From contig JAKZZE010000003.1 in assembly GCA_024220505.1 (NCBI GenBank), positions 2,232,001-2,296,000 on the forward strand: a stretch of DNA of 64,000 nucleotides, read 5' to 3'. Shown piece by piece: positions 1 through 12,203 of the stretch (its first letter is position 1; each line of letters begins with the position of its first letter). The translations under genes and the position numbers were made by a program. Below the pieces are notes generated by a model. The model ran no database searches, was not told where the DNA came from, and saw only the letters and a program-made list of their open reading frames with translations. Origin of the DNA: Rhizopus arrhizus (Eukaryota > Mucoromycota > Mucoromycetes > Mucorales > Rhizopodaceae).

Positions 1-243
1 TCTGTCATCTCTTGAGTTGTACACAGTATTTCTTGACAGAGTTGCCCCAAGCGATTCACTGTGATCCAAATCCTTTTTATTTCTGGGTTTATCTCGTCGC
101 GTTCAATGCGCCTTGGGTGATTGTAAGTCGAACAGGATGATGGGATAAAGCTAATGATTTCAAAGGTACCTCTTTTATGTCTTGTTCAATCTTATCAACA
201 TATCCATCAAGCCTTTGATCACGCTAGAATCAAGAATGAATAA
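1..243 (+). CDS. EBP-family (emopamil-binding, EXPERA-type) sterol isomerase, C-terminal part
   Basis: Only the 3' end is in the window. An open exon in frame 3 runs to 122, a 43-bp intron (123-165, GTAAGT donor, CTAAT branch point, AAG acceptor) follows, and the last exon 166-243 ends in TAA. The exon encodes YFLTE, then NPFYFWVYLVAFNAPWVIV, which matches the last two membrane segments and the conserved YFLTE and FYFW-Y-F-N-W pattern of EBP. EBP proteins are multi-pass ER membrane enzymes that move the sterol delta-8 double bond to delta-7. The tail after the last helix is short (about 20 residues, ending RIKNE) and charged, as in the family. The upstream exon border is not visible. An EBP-like paralogue without isomerase activity is possible because the catalytic residues lie outside the window. 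Confidence 0.72.
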
Positions 244-1570
244 AGTCGACTTTTTATTAGACACATTTATAAACAGAGCACTTTACTCAGATAGAATCCT
301 GTTTTTTTTTTTTTATTTATTTCAAACCTATCCCAACTTTATTCTACTCATCCGAGTTTGCTTTTATCCATTTTCAACTGGTTTGGTCACTGATCCTTTA
401 TCGCCAAAGACGATCGACCTCTCCCTGGCCTGAACTCACACAGGGGTAGCCATGTGCCCTGGGTCGATCTCTGCCCTTTGTTCGATGGATGGTGTGATAC
501 CATCCAAGGAGGATGTCTCAACCACGCCTGGACTTTGTGCAGATCAACCCCCCCAAAAAAAAAGAGATGGCATGGTGTCTTGTCCCCTTTGATCCGCCTG
601 TTTCGTGTCGACCGACGTCTTTTCCTACCGTTCTTTGTCATCCAAAAGATGGAATGCGTGTTCAGGAGGTGGAACAGGCCGTGACGTTTGGAATCAAGTG
701 ATGTTGTTGAGATAGGCACGGAGAGAGATGACTGAACGAGAGCTTTGTTCGACAGGGAGCCACAGGTGAATCGTATGAGGATCGATGTGTGGATGTCAGC
801 ATGGACCGTGAATTGGTAAAAAGTGGGGGGGGGATGGTCCACAGGGGCTTCAGGATGATCTCACTCGTCACAGCAACAAGAGGGAATACAAGTCAGAATG
901 GGTACGCGTCACGATGGACAGTGATGGCAAGCATCACAATCTACCAAACTGAGAAAAAGAGAGTCTGGTAAAGTGAGGGTGATTGAGATAAAATCAAGAC
1001 GATCCGTGGTCAAATTCATCTTTCTGTCGTCATGGCTTATTGTCAAGTGGAGGTTACACATTACGTGATGGACATTCATTTAGTAGGAATCTCTTCTTTT
1101 TGTTAAAGAGACGAAATAAATAGCATTTATGGAGGATACAAAGCTCTTTTTTTTGCATAGACTTTATTACAAGTTAAAGATATCTGATTGATGATGTGTC
1201 GCATAAAAACAAGTATCCAATGAAAAGGATTTGCTGAGTTTAATGAACAATAACAATCAAGCGAAATGATCAGTGATGTTTAAGGAGTGCAAGCAAAAAA
1301 AAAAAAAAAAGGTTGCTGCTGATCTTGTTTTATTAGGATAAATGAATTCATAAAAAAAAAAGCGTAAATCAATTTTATCCCTTTTCGTTTCATAAATCAT
1401 ACAAACATAAAAAAAGCAAGTAAATCAAATACATCCCAAAAAAAAAAAAAAAAAAATGGATGTGAAACTGTTCTTCCCACACACGTGATGTTATAAAAAT
1501 GTCATTTTTTTTCTCGCTCTTCTTTTTTTTTTTTAATTCTTTTTTTTTATAATTTTCCAATAAAAATAAT
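244..1570. other. Intergenic: EBP 3' UTR, unexplained GC-richer stretch, phosphatase promoter
   Basis: About 1.3 kb without a supportable gene. 400-1000 is clearly less AT-rich than the neighbouring gaps and contains overlapping open frames on both strands, but none shows a recognisable domain or a plausible exon chain. 1290-1560 is a poly-A/poly-T rich stretch directly upstream of the phosphatase start, which is typical for promoters in this window. Confidence 0.5.
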
Positions 1571-2932
1571 ATGGGAAATGTTAATTCTAAAAGAAGGAAG
1601 AGTGCTAGACCTAGTGTTGTAAGAACAGAGATACCAGATAATGAACTGTCCACAGCCACAGCCACCTCTGTCAATTCGATTCTTATTAATTCCAAACTCA
1701 ACAGTGAACCAGCCGAACCCGTCGTACACAGTCCAACGAACAACACGATCCATTCCCAAAACCAGTTGACAGCGACCTCACTCAGATCGATCGGTTGGAA
1801 CCTGGACATTGACGAATGTATCAATCGATTATTGGATATTGGCACAAAAACAAAAGTACCCAAATCGATTTGTTTTAGAAACTCAGAAATTGTAGCGATT
1901 TGTAGAGCAGCACAGCAAGTCTTCCTGAGTCAGCCTGTAAGGAGAATCCATCGTGTCTTCGTACCTAATGATCTTTAGAGTTTAATAGAATTAAATGCGC
2001 CTGTGAAGATATTGGGTGATATTCATGGTCAATTTCATGATTTGGTTCGATTGTTTGAAATGGTATTCATCTCTCTTACTTTTCTTATTCACTCACTTCT
2101 TTTTAGGGTGGATACCCACCTGATTCAAATTATTTATTCTTGGGTGATTATGTCGATCGAGGAAAACAAAGTCTGGAGACCATCTTGCTCCTCTTTTGTT
2201 ACAAGATCAAATATCCTGAAAATTTCTTCTTGTTACGTGGCAATCATGAGTGTGCTAATGTGACGCGCGTCTATGGATTTTACGATGAATGTAAACGGAG
2301 GACGAACACGAAGGTGTGGAAGACATTTATCGATGCCTTCAATACCCTTCCGATCGCTGCCCTCGTCGCCAGCAAGATATTCTGTGTTCACGGTGGACTC
2401 AGTCCTTCACTTCACTCGATGGATGATGTGAGAAACATCATGCGACCGACGGATGTGCCTGAATACGGTCTACTGAATGATCTCGTCTGGTCTGATCCAT
2501 CCGATACAGCGGTCGAGTGGGAAGATAACGAACGTGGTGTCTCGTATTGCTTTGGAAAGAAAATCGTGAATGAATTCTTGGCAAAACACGATTTGGATTT
2601 GGTCTGTAGAGCACACATGGTCGTAGAGGATGGTTATCAGTTCTTTAATGAACGTACCTTGGTCACCGTGTTCAGTGCCCCTAATTATTGTGGTGAATTT
2701 GATAATTTTGGTGCTATTATGAGTATCAATGAGGAACTTTTATGTAGTTTTGAATTGTTAACCCCACTCGAACATCCATCGACTGCAAAATTACAAGAAG
2801 CACAAAGAAACAGAGGAAGAAGACCAAGGTAAGAGTCAATTGTATCCTTGAAACATCTACTAATACACTCATAGTCCACCTATGATCATCACATCAACAG
2901 AAGAAGAAGAAGAAGAAGGCACACCTGTGTAA
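1571..2932 (+). CDS. PPZ-type serine/threonine protein phosphatase (PP1 superfamily)
   Basis: Four exons, 1571-1936, 1979-2062, 2107-2828 and 2875-2932, encode 409 aa. The catalytic domain has the metallophosphatase signatures [22 protein letters not shown] and HGG plus [11 protein letters not shown] near the end. The stretch [18 protein letters not shown] is typical of yeast Ppz1/Ppz2 rather than canonical PP1, which has [16 protein letters not shown]. The protein starts [10 protein letters not shown], an N-myristoylation consensus, also as in Ppz1. Ppz phosphatases regulate cation transport and salt tolerance at the plasma membrane. The regulatory N-terminal extension is only about 90 residues, far shorter than the several hundred residues in yeast. 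The C-terminus is a short acidic tail (E6-GTPV). The three introns are 42, 44 and 46 bp. Confidence 0.88.
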
Positions 2933-3257
2933 ATCTGATTCTCTCTCTCTCTCTTTTTTTTCCCTCCTTTTTTTTTTCTAGTGAATGTAATACATAGTAC
3001 ATATTAAACCTATCTTTATTCTCTCTTGTAAGCCAAATGATCTCTTAGGAGAGAGAGAGAGAGAGAAAGATTAAAATATGATCAAGAATAATGGGAGTCT
3101 CTAATCATCTATTCATTAGATAACCTTCATCATCACTCTTTCTCTCTCTCCTCTTTTCTTTATCCAATCACATCCTATCCTTTTCCTATAATCACCAAAG
3201 AGTTCAAGGAGGATTCTTCTTTTCTCAATATGATTTCTTACTGCAAATAATGCAGGG

Positions 3258-3297
<40 letters not shown>

Positions 3298-4257
3298 GGA
3301 AAAAGATGGATGGGATCCCAAGAGATGTCTGTCAATTTATCGTCTTAAGGAGTTTTTTTTTGATAGATAGTCCTGCAAGAAATAGCGCCAAAATAAATTT
3401 GCGAGTTATTGTACCCTATGATTTCCTTCTCTGGTCTAATCACTTTACTGAATCCTATATAAAATGATATATCTACTATTTTCCTTTTATGTTCATCTTC
3501 TTTGTTGTTGTTATCAAAGAAAGTGGACTTTATGCTTTTGCAGCTTATTTACAACATGTCCCGCAGCCGTATTTTTTTTTCTTCTTTCCTTATAAACTTG
3601 GTTATATCCGGTTTTAACCATTTTTGAATTCTCGTCCTGCCTATATTTTTTTTTGTCAAGCACACACTTTTTTTTTAGAAACCATTCTATTCTTTTGAAT
3701 TAGAGTAAGCCATAAAAAAAAAGGGAGAGATTACAAAATCCTTTTTTTGATGAATGTTTAATCCTCCTCCCCCTCCCCCTGCAGAATCCTTTTGATAAAT
3801 TCATCTGATTGTCAACATGTTGTTGTTCCACTATCCCCCAATGGTTTGAAATCATTTACACAATTCACTTTGTAATCCTAATAAAACTATTATTTTGACA
3901 ACTTTCTAAAAAAGAATAAAATAAATGAATAAAATAAAAAAATGAAATCAACAAATGGAGTTCAAAATAATCACTTGTAAATTTAGTGTTACTTTATTAT
4001 TTAATTCACTTTCAATCTTCTTTTCCTCTTTTTTTTTTTTTTCTTCTTTACACTTTTTCTTTTTTTTTTTTCTTTTTTTTATTTCTTTTAAATATATTTT
4101 ATTATTATTAATTCCTTTCTTTTTTTTATTTTTTTTTTTAATATTACGTCTAGAGTCACCACTCTCTATTTATTGAACGATTGACGATATCAAAAAAAAC
4201 ATTTTTTTTTTTTTTCCTTTCATTTTTTAATCAATATTATTTTAACTCACAATAATA
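2933..4257. other. Intergenic with long homopolymers
   Basis: No gene seen. It holds the phosphatase 3' region, CT/GA microsatellites near 2941 and 3050, a 36-nt A-run at 3258-3293, and from about 4020 to 4220 a T-rich promoter-like stretch upstream of the kinesin start. One open frame at 3955-4176 is low-complexity phenylalanine from the T-tract and is not a gene. Confidence 0.5.
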
Positions 4258-5159
4258 ATGAGTGGAGGTAATATTAAAGTTGTTGTTCGTTGTAGACCTT
4301 TAAACTCTCGAGGTAAATAGAATATATAATTTTAATGAACGCTTACAAATCATACAACAGAAAAGGCTCGAGGAGCTACAAGTCTGATTCGAATGGAAGG
4401 CAACAAGACGATCATCACAAAACCAGCAACTCAGGGACCAAAACCAATGCCAGAAGAAGTCAAGGCATTCACATTTGATGAATCTTATTGGTCTGCCGAT
4501 ATAAATGACCCAGATTATGCAGATCAAGAGCGTGTCTATAATGATCTTGGTAAAGAGTTATTGGATCATGCATTTCAAGGATATAATTGTTGTATTTTTG
4601 CTTGTCAGTGAATGAATAGAAACTCTTTATTTTTTTTTTATTAATTTTTTATTCTAGACGGTCAAACGGGTTCAGGAAAATCATATTCGATGGTAACCCA
4701 CACCATGCATTGTATTTAGATGCTAATAAATTAAATTAGGTAGGTTATGGTGAAGATAAAGGTATCATACCCAGAACATGTTCAGAACTATTCGATCGCG
4801 TAGTCCAAAACAAGACAGACACCACCGATTTTCGAGTGGAAGTGTCTTATATTGAAATTTACAATGAAAAAGTCAAGGATTTGCTGAATCCAAGCAATAA
4901 AGCCAATTTAAAAGTAAGAGAACATCCCGTCTTGGGACCTTATGTCCAAGATCTTTCTCGTCTCGCCGTGGGTTCCTTTGAAGACATTGATCAATTGATG
5001 GACGAAGGGAATAAGGCGAGAACAGTCGCCGCCACTCAGATGAACGCAACCTCTTCTCGTTCTCATGCCGTATTCACCATCTTTGTCACCCAACGTACTC
5101 AAGACCCAACCACAAAACAAACGGCTGAGAAAGTCGCTCGTATCAGGTAAACGATAGAA

Positions 5160-5191
<32 letters not shown>

Positions 5192-8100
5192 TAAGCCCAA
5201 AAAAAAAATACATAGTTTGGTTGATTTAGCAGGTAGTGAAAGAGCCAATAGTACAGGAGCCACCGGGGTTCGATTAAAAGAAGGTGCGAATATCAATAAA
5301 TCCCTTACTACGTTGGGTAAAGTCATTGCTGGTCTTGCTGAACAAGCCTCGGCTGAACCTAAAAAGGGATCCAAGAAAGCCAAAGATGCTTCCCATATCC
5401 CCTTTCGTGACTCTGTATGTATTCCGTTTTGAATCATCCAGCCACTCATGCCTTGTTTTCTATAGGTCTTGACTTGGTTACTCAAAGATTCCTTGGGGGG
5501 TAACTCAAAGACATGCATGATTGCCGCCATCTCACCAGCCGATTATGACGAAACGCTCAGTACGCTACGTTATGCCGATCAAGCCAAGAAGATCAAGACG
5601 AAGGCCGTGGTGAACGAAGACCCGAGTGCGAAGGCAATGCGTGAATTGAAGGACGAAGTGGAAGCGCTCCGTCAAGCCTTGATGGTCTACGCTCCTGCTG
5701 AAGTCGAAAAGATCACAGCCACAGCCAAGGGAAAGAAGGCACCAGCTGCCTCGACGACCGCACCCAGTGAAAATCATGCCAACCTGAAATCGCCTGTTGT
5801 TTTCACCGATGCCTCTGGAAAGACCACGCAGCTGACCAAGGAAGAAATGGTCGAACAGCTCCAGACGACCGAGAAGCTTTTGGGCGAATTGAATCAGACG
5901 TGGGAAGAAAAGCTGCAGAAGACGGAAGAGATTCATCAGGTGAGGGAAGACACGCTGAAGAACTTGGGCATCACGGTCGAAAAGAACCAGGTTGGACTGT
6001 ATACACCGAAAGAGATACCCTATTTGATCAATCTCAACGAAGATCCCTTGATGTCTGAATGTCTCATGTATAATCTCAAGCCAGGGACGACGTTTGTGGA
6101 TCGTTTCCATGAGAACCCAGAAGAGAACACGAGCACGCGACCGGACGGTGCTTATGTGATTCGACTGAGTGGCTCCAATATGGAAGAAGGTCACTGTTAC
6201 TTTGAGAATACCAATGACTCAGTCACGCTCTATCCTCGCGAGGGCTGTACGACGATGGTCAATGGCCTACGTGTCTCTGAACCCAAGAAACTCAAGAGTG
6301 GGTACCGTATCATCCTGGGCGACTACCATGTCTTTCGATTCAATAACCCAGGTGAAGCCAAGAAGGAGCGTGAGAGCATGATCATCACCGAAAGCATCAC
6401 TCGACCCGAAAGCAGAGGATCGCCTTCGCCTCTGCCTGAAGAAAGACCGATGTCTCCACCTTCGGAAGTCATGGATTGGAATTTTGCACGAAGAGAGGCG
6501 ATGCTGAATACGTACATCAATGACCCCAAATTCAATCAGTTCACAGACCAAGATCTGGACAAGTTGTTTGATGAAGTGGCCAAGGTGCGTGTGTTGCGCA
6601 AACGACAGTCGGCCGGATCGGACTCACTTTCCCGTCGAACCTCTTCTTCCTCTGTGCGTCGCAGTGTGTACTCAGCCACGGCCTCGTCTGTCTTTATGGA
6701 CGATGACGGATACTATACCACCGACACGAGCACCACGATTTCTTCACTGACCGAGGATGAATTGAACCAGATGGACAGCAAGCAGGTGCTCGAATACGAA
6801 CATCAGCGCAGAAAGTATGAGGCCAAGCTCCGTCGTCTCTCCCGTCGCATCTCCTCCGGTCCCACCCTGTCCCTTTCCCCACGCGAAGTGGCCCTTGGCA
6901 AAAAGGCCCTTGCTCACTGGAAACGCCAGAGGAAGGTCGCGATGGCCCAAGCGATCCTTCGGAATGACGCCTATGTCCAGCAAGCCAACCAACTCGCCAA
7001 GCAATCCCACAAGGACGTCTTTTATCAATTTGCCGTGGTCTATCAGGATGACATCATCTCTGCCTCGCACTGGGAAGCAGCCAATTCGCATCATCACCGA
7101 CACGGGATCGACACGGACCTGCTCAAGGAAAAGAAACCGTGTGTGGGGATCCAGGTGATTGACTACAAGCATCAATCGACCTACATCTGGTCCATCGACA
7201 AGTTCGTCACCCGTCTTCGACACCTTCAGGGTCTCAACTTTGTCACGGACGCCAAGAAGCATATCAAGGGGGACGATCTCTTTTATAACTCGGACGTGCC
7301 TTCCTATGTCTTGGTCGGTCTGGCCAAGATGCCCCTCCAGAACCTGGCGACCCAGGTCCCTGTCGAAAGTCAAATCTCGGTTCACTGCCGCAACTCGGGT
7401 CGTCTGATGGGTCAATTGAAGGTGGCGATCGCGCCCATCGCCCGATCGGTTCGAAACCCGGTGGACGAAGACGACGTGGTGTATGATGAAGAAAATCCTC
7501 GTGATTTGCTTCATATCGGACAGCAACTGGTGTTTGAAGTGTCGATGATCGAAATGACCGGGCTGGATTCGGATCTCTTCAGTCGTGTCCATGCTCAATT
7601 CCGTCTCTCCAACTTTGGCAGCAACCTCGAAGGCATCTTTGCTTCCGACTCTGTCGAGCACAGCAAGCAGCGTGCGCCGATCGTGTTTGATTATCATCAG
7701 ACGCTCTCCATGGCCGTCACGGAGGAGTTGTTGAACGTGATTCATCAAAAGGAAGTGGTCTTTGAAATCTATGGTAAACCAAAACAGGCCTATCTGGATT
7801 CACTCTTGATCGTCAAGGAAGTCACAGACCAGCCGCAGGAGGTCATCATTCCTCCCAAGCGATCTCAAGATGTCCTCGCACGTATCCAAGTCTGTGAAAT
7901 CACACCCGAAGGAGATTATAAGCCGGTGCCTGTCGAATCGGACGAAGGCATCTTTTCGCTTCAGCAAGGTCAGCAGCGACGTATCGTCTTGTCACTGGAA
8001 CACGCTACCACTCAGCCTGAACTGAATCTGGATAAAATTGTAGAGGTCAGGTTAGGACAAGTGCGTCTGGTGGATGCCAAGGGCAAGGTGATCGAAGCCC

Positions 8101-9194
8101 CACCCTCTGCCCAATCGGACATTCATCTCAAACTCATGGACTCCAAACGAAACTCAAGAGCAAGCCAAACAGACTATCAAACACTCAAGGCGGAATGCTC
8201 CTGGGACAGTTCGCTTCATGACACCTTACTCTTGAACGCTGTCACTCAAAACTCACACAAGGTCCTCTTGAACCTCAGCTGGGTGATTCGAAACGCGAGT
8301 CAGCGTGAAATCAAGTTTGAAAGAGAGATCGCGGTCCACATCAAGGATCAAACCAAGGCCGCGAGCATCAAGAAGAAGAAGGCGACGGGCAACAAACGAG
8401 CGTCGTCCCTCTTCAACATTTTCTCTAGCAAAGCAGGTCACATCAAGAACCACATTGCGTGCATCTATGTTGTTGAACATCATGCAGAGTTGTTTGGCAT
8501 TCAAGACATCTGCAAACAAGATTTGCCTTCTCGCATCCTCCGTGTCTATGATGAACATCGTGAGAGGATGCTGCATAGAGAACAAGTCGAAAAGATGGCC
8601 TACAGGCTCTATCTCGATGAGCAACTGGATCGTCTGTGTGATGAGCCGCCGACACGACTCGGAGTGAAACCAAACTTGGAGCACATTCTCAAGCTTTGGT
8701 CCAGTCCGACCAAAAAGGACGTCTTGCCGACCCCGGCCAATCCTACCCTTCGTCGATGGTCCCCGCATGTTCATCAGGTCCTGATCGATGATCATACGAT
8801 AGCCAAGAAGGGGTATTTACAACGCAAGAATGATTCAGAAGGCAAAGAGTGGGAAAAGTTTTGGTGTGTGCTTGTAGGGTAAAGTACTGGGAGATGGAAC
8901 GTGAACAGAGACTGACATTGCTATAGAAATTATATGTTTATGTATGAAGATCAATCGGAAACAAATGAAGTGGATGTGATTCATATAAGAAATGTACATA
9001 AGGAAGATGGCACGACAATGGTAAATGAATACATTCCTTTTTTTTTTAAAAATACTCACTGTAAACGATAGAAGTCAAAAACATTTTTTACAATTGATAC
9101 CCTCTATACTTCACATAAATTACAAGCACAAGATCATGCTAGTATGTTGAATTGGGTAGATATGATCGATAAGATATCAAGCTTTTATGGTTAA
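4258..9194 (+). CDS. Kinesin-3 motor (Unc104/KIF1A type)
   Basis: Eight exons: 4258-4312, 4361-4603, 4658-4692, 4740-5146, 5216-5414, 5466-8878, 8927-9020 and 9072-9194; 1,522 aa. The motor domain is N-terminal ([15 protein letters not shown]-loop [11 protein letters not shown] split by introns; switch [12 protein letters not shown]; switch [12 protein letters not shown]). An FHA domain follows at about residues 515-610 ([10 protein letters not shown], then NGLRV, then [17 protein letters not shown]). A kinesin-associated region comes next, and a C-terminal PH domain begins [20 protein letters not shown] and is completed only by the last two small exons. Unc104-type motors carry early endosomes and vesicles towards microtubule plus ends in hyphae; the PH domain binds phosphoinositides on cargo. 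The intron at 5147-5215 holds a long A-run. The big exon is much more GC-rich than its surroundings, which suggests codon selection. The donor at 4604 is GTCAGT. Confidence 0.93.
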
Positions 9195-9559
9195 GATTTT
9201 ATATATAATTTATTCTAGATATGCATGCCTATGTTTTGTATTTTTAACTCTCTCTCTCTCTCCCCTTTCCCCCTTTTTTTTTATTGAATACTTTTATTAT
9301 TATTAAAAAGTATAAAAGATGATATGACCCTCTATATCAAGTGTACTCTTCATTTTTTATTTGATTTCAAAAGTTACGTGTTACTCATTCCCCTCCCCCT
9401 TTCTTCTAATATTCTTTTTATACCAAAAAAATACATAAACATAAACTTTGCGCATTTATTTTGTTTTATTTATTCCTTGTTCCATAAATGAGTGTTCTTT
9501 TCTGATTCGGGAATAGACACAGAGATATTCTGTGGAATCTATCATTGGCTATCAAGACG
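9195..9559. other. Convergent intergenic region
   Basis: This 365-bp gap lies between the ends of two convergent genes. It is AT-rich with a CT run at 9249-9262, and nothing else is visible in it. Confidence 0.5.
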
Positions 9560-10574
9560 CTACATGGCCTCGTTCAACTCTTTGGTTACCTTTTTCTCTG
9601 ATGCTTGCTCGGGTTCATTCAGCTTTAAAGAGTAGGTTAGAAAAGCAAACAACGATCGACGCTCACCTTTCTACGCTTCTTTTGTAAAGGTTTTTCTTCG
9701 TCTTCCAAAGCGAGTTCATCCATCATCTCTCTTGTCACGTTCATCACCGGTGCCTTCGCTCCCCTCGCTCTCCCTCGGCTTGGGTTCGCGTTACTTTAAA
9801 GACACCCATCAGCTTTCGTGAAACAAAAAAAAATACCCTACCGTCTTTTTGGAGGCGCTGACGTTTTGGCTGAGGGGGTGTCTACGACGGGTGCCATCTG
9901 GGTTGGGGTTAACAGGTTGAAACATAAAGGAATAGTAGCTTACATTCATGTTTCTTTCGTTCATTTGCTTGCGCATCCTGCGAGTGACCGTGGTACGTTT
10001 GGGACCCTCGTTTTCTTGCTGAGCCATGGCTGAATGCTTTGTAATGACATCATCTAGAGAGAAATAAGTTCCAAGAGCACCATGCGGTGAAAAAAAAAAA
10101 AAAAAAGAATGTACGGTCTTGTGTTTCAAGTGCTTGGCGACTGTGATGGACGTCGCTTTCGAATCTATCGGGCGCATTAGCAGACAACCTCCCCTGACAC
10201 GCTTTTTCCCTTGTACTTTTGTTTATAGAGTCGATCTTTATAATTCAAAACGCTTATTTGATTAATAAGACGCTTTTGTTCTCTGGACCATTCTTCTCTT
10301 TCGATTTGATAGCTAATGCGTCACTTAGTGTTGCGTTCTGAAGAGACCGTCTTACCGGTTTCTCTCCTGCAAGAGGTCTTCACTTGTTTTCTAGTACGAG
10401 CAAGTCAGTACAGATGGATAACGAGGTTGGGAATCACCTCATTGTATTCTTGAAGCCTCTTGATAAGCTCTTTATCGTCTTTTGATATCTCATCGACAGC
10501 GACTCATAGACTGTTGATTACTCTTGTTATAAATACAAAAAAGACTTACCATTATCATTAAAATCACCAGCCAT
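9560..10574 (-). CDS. Small coiled-coil protein with basic C-terminal half, orphan
   Basis: A chain of about nine short exons on the minus strand, linked by introns of roughly 40-60 bp, gives about 208 aa from ATG at 10574 to TAG at 9560. Residues about 10-90 are a strongly charged coiled coil (for example KELIKRLQEYNE and YQIEREEWSREQKRLINQI). The second half is basic and proline/arginine-rich: TTVTRRMRKQMN, APPKRRNANPSRGRARGAK, and LQKKRRK after an acidic patch. The architecture (short N-terminal coiled coil, disordered middle, C-terminal basic motif) recalls shugoshin, but I do not see a certain SGO motif and this is a guess. The basic clusters predict nuclear localisation. Splice choices at 10132-10250 are the weakest part of the model. 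It is the last of three adjacent minus-strand genes. Confidence 0.55.
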
Positions 10575-10643
10575 TGTTTCGATATCTCGTATACTATTTT
10601 TAGTTTAGTAAAGCAAGCTAAGCTTGGTCTCTATTTTTTTTTT

Positions 10644-12109
10644 TCACCTTTCTAGAATTTTTTTCAGAGAGCTCTGTTGTACGTTGACAGCAGACTTGAT
10701 ATGCTGAACGCGTGTGCTTTTGTTGGATAAAGATGATGTATGTGCTTGTAAAACTTGAGAAACACTGTTGGCATTAGCCGCCATGTCATGAAAAATAAGT
10801 TTTTGATCTTGCAAAGAATCCTTTACGTTCGCTACAAGAAAAAAAAAGTCAGTTGATATGGATAGCACATAAAAAAAAGACATTACTCAACTGTTGACGA
10901 TGTTCATTCATAAGGTTGTTTAAGCTCGAAACTTGCTGTTGAATAACTAAACGACTTGTTGTCATGTTTTGTAATCCTTGATTGACCCACAGACTGTTTT
11001 TCTCTGCCAGCTGCTGCAGTCTCTGCCTAAGCTCGTTCACCTTTTTCGTTCTCGCCTTATCTCTCTCGATATTCAAAAGGCAAGCTTCACGAAGTTTCTC
11101 GTTACTTGTCTCTTGTATATTCCGAGCTTCTTCAATCTGCTTTAGCAACTCTTCCAAGCTATTAAAGATGCATTTGAATCTATCCATTCGAACCGTCACT
11201 TTTTCTAACCTAAAACACATGATTTAGAGTGATACTAACGGAAAGAGTGTATGCTTACTTTGATTGTATTTGATTATATCTAATCAAGCTTGCTTGAATC
11301 AAGTTTTCTGTTATCTGTCCCTTTCTTTCACAACCCTCCAGCCTGTATTGCTCTTCCTTTAATCGTCTCTTTAATTCTTCAACCTCTTCACACACTTTCA
11401 TGTATGCCTTTTCCTTTTCAGTAGCCTTTCTTCTGCACGAATCCGCCAGAAGCTCAATGGTGTTATCAAACTCCAGCTTGGGCAACTCTCTTATCTCTAG
11501 CGCTTTTTTCTTAAAGAGAGCTTCGCTTAGCTCATGACTGGGTAGCTTTTTTGATTTGACGACAATAGCATGGCTTTCTTGTGAATTTGTCTTGTATGGT
11601 TTTTTAATTATTTTTTTGAGATTTAATGCTTTCTCCATCGCATTTGAATCGTCATATACTTCCTCTTTCTATACACAAGAAATCAACACTTATTTTTACA
11701 GCAGCAAAAGGCATATATACTATTTTTTTCATCATGTTTGATGGATCCGTCGGCTTTGATGCCAAACCCATATCTTCTTATAGTACAACAGTTAGTCCTT
11801 TTCGCATTCATCTTCATCCTTACTTTTTTTTGTCTTATTCAAAGACAAATTTGAAAGATTGGGTGACAAGAAAGGATGCTGTGGAGGCGTCAGAAGCGTG
11901 TCTAGATCGAATCCTTTTCTTTTTCCTGTTGTAGGCTGAAAGATTTTATCTTTCCAAGACGACAACTTTTGTTTTAATTTATCATCAATCATCGTAGAGG
12001 GTATTATTTCTTTGTGAGGCATCGGCTTTATTTGACCTGCTATTTTGTTTGGCTTGAAAGTAAAATTTATATTATCTTTATTCTTTTTCTTGACCGTTTC
12101 GTTTGACAT
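10644..12109 (-). CDS. 420-aa coiled-coil protein, orphan
   Basis: Five exons (minus: 12109-11824, 11776-11721, 11668-11259, 11209-10887, 10831-10644) join in frame to 420 aa, ATG to TGA. The introns are 47, 52, 49 and 55 bp; the first has the branch point GACTAAC. The first 150 residues are lysine/proline-rich and probably disordered (KPNKIAGQIKPMPHKE, then LLTPPQHPFLSPN). From about residue 190 to the end it is a long alpha-helical coiled coil (EKAYMKVCEEVEELKRRLKE, then ELRQRLQQLAEKN, then HTSSLSNKSTRVQHI). I do not recognise the family. A disordered N-terminus plus C-terminal coiled coil is common in spindle-pole, kinetochore and septin-associated proteins, which is only an inference. Its start lies about 95 bp from the Elp3 stop, same strand. 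Confidence 0.68.
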
Positions 12110-12203
12110 TAAAAAAAAAGTAGATTTCTATTTATTAAGAAAGCGAAAAAAAAGAGAATGATATTTATGTACACATTTAAATATTTCGAGTAAAATGACT
12201 ACA

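Noticed and set aside
412..469. Eight-base inverted repeat GATCGACC/GGTCGATC
   Set aside because: Arms too short and loop too long to mean anything without conservation.
387..842. 151-codon open frame on the minus strand and overlapping plus-strand frames
   Set aside because: No domain, low-quality composition with several frames open at once, and no splice chain to neighbours; described only as a GC-richer gap.
3955..4176. Phenylalanine-rich open frame
   Set aside because: Translation of a T-rich promoter tract.
6744..7748. 334-codon minus-strand frame inside the kinesin exon
   Set aside because: Antisense shadow of a GC-rich coding exon; no domain.
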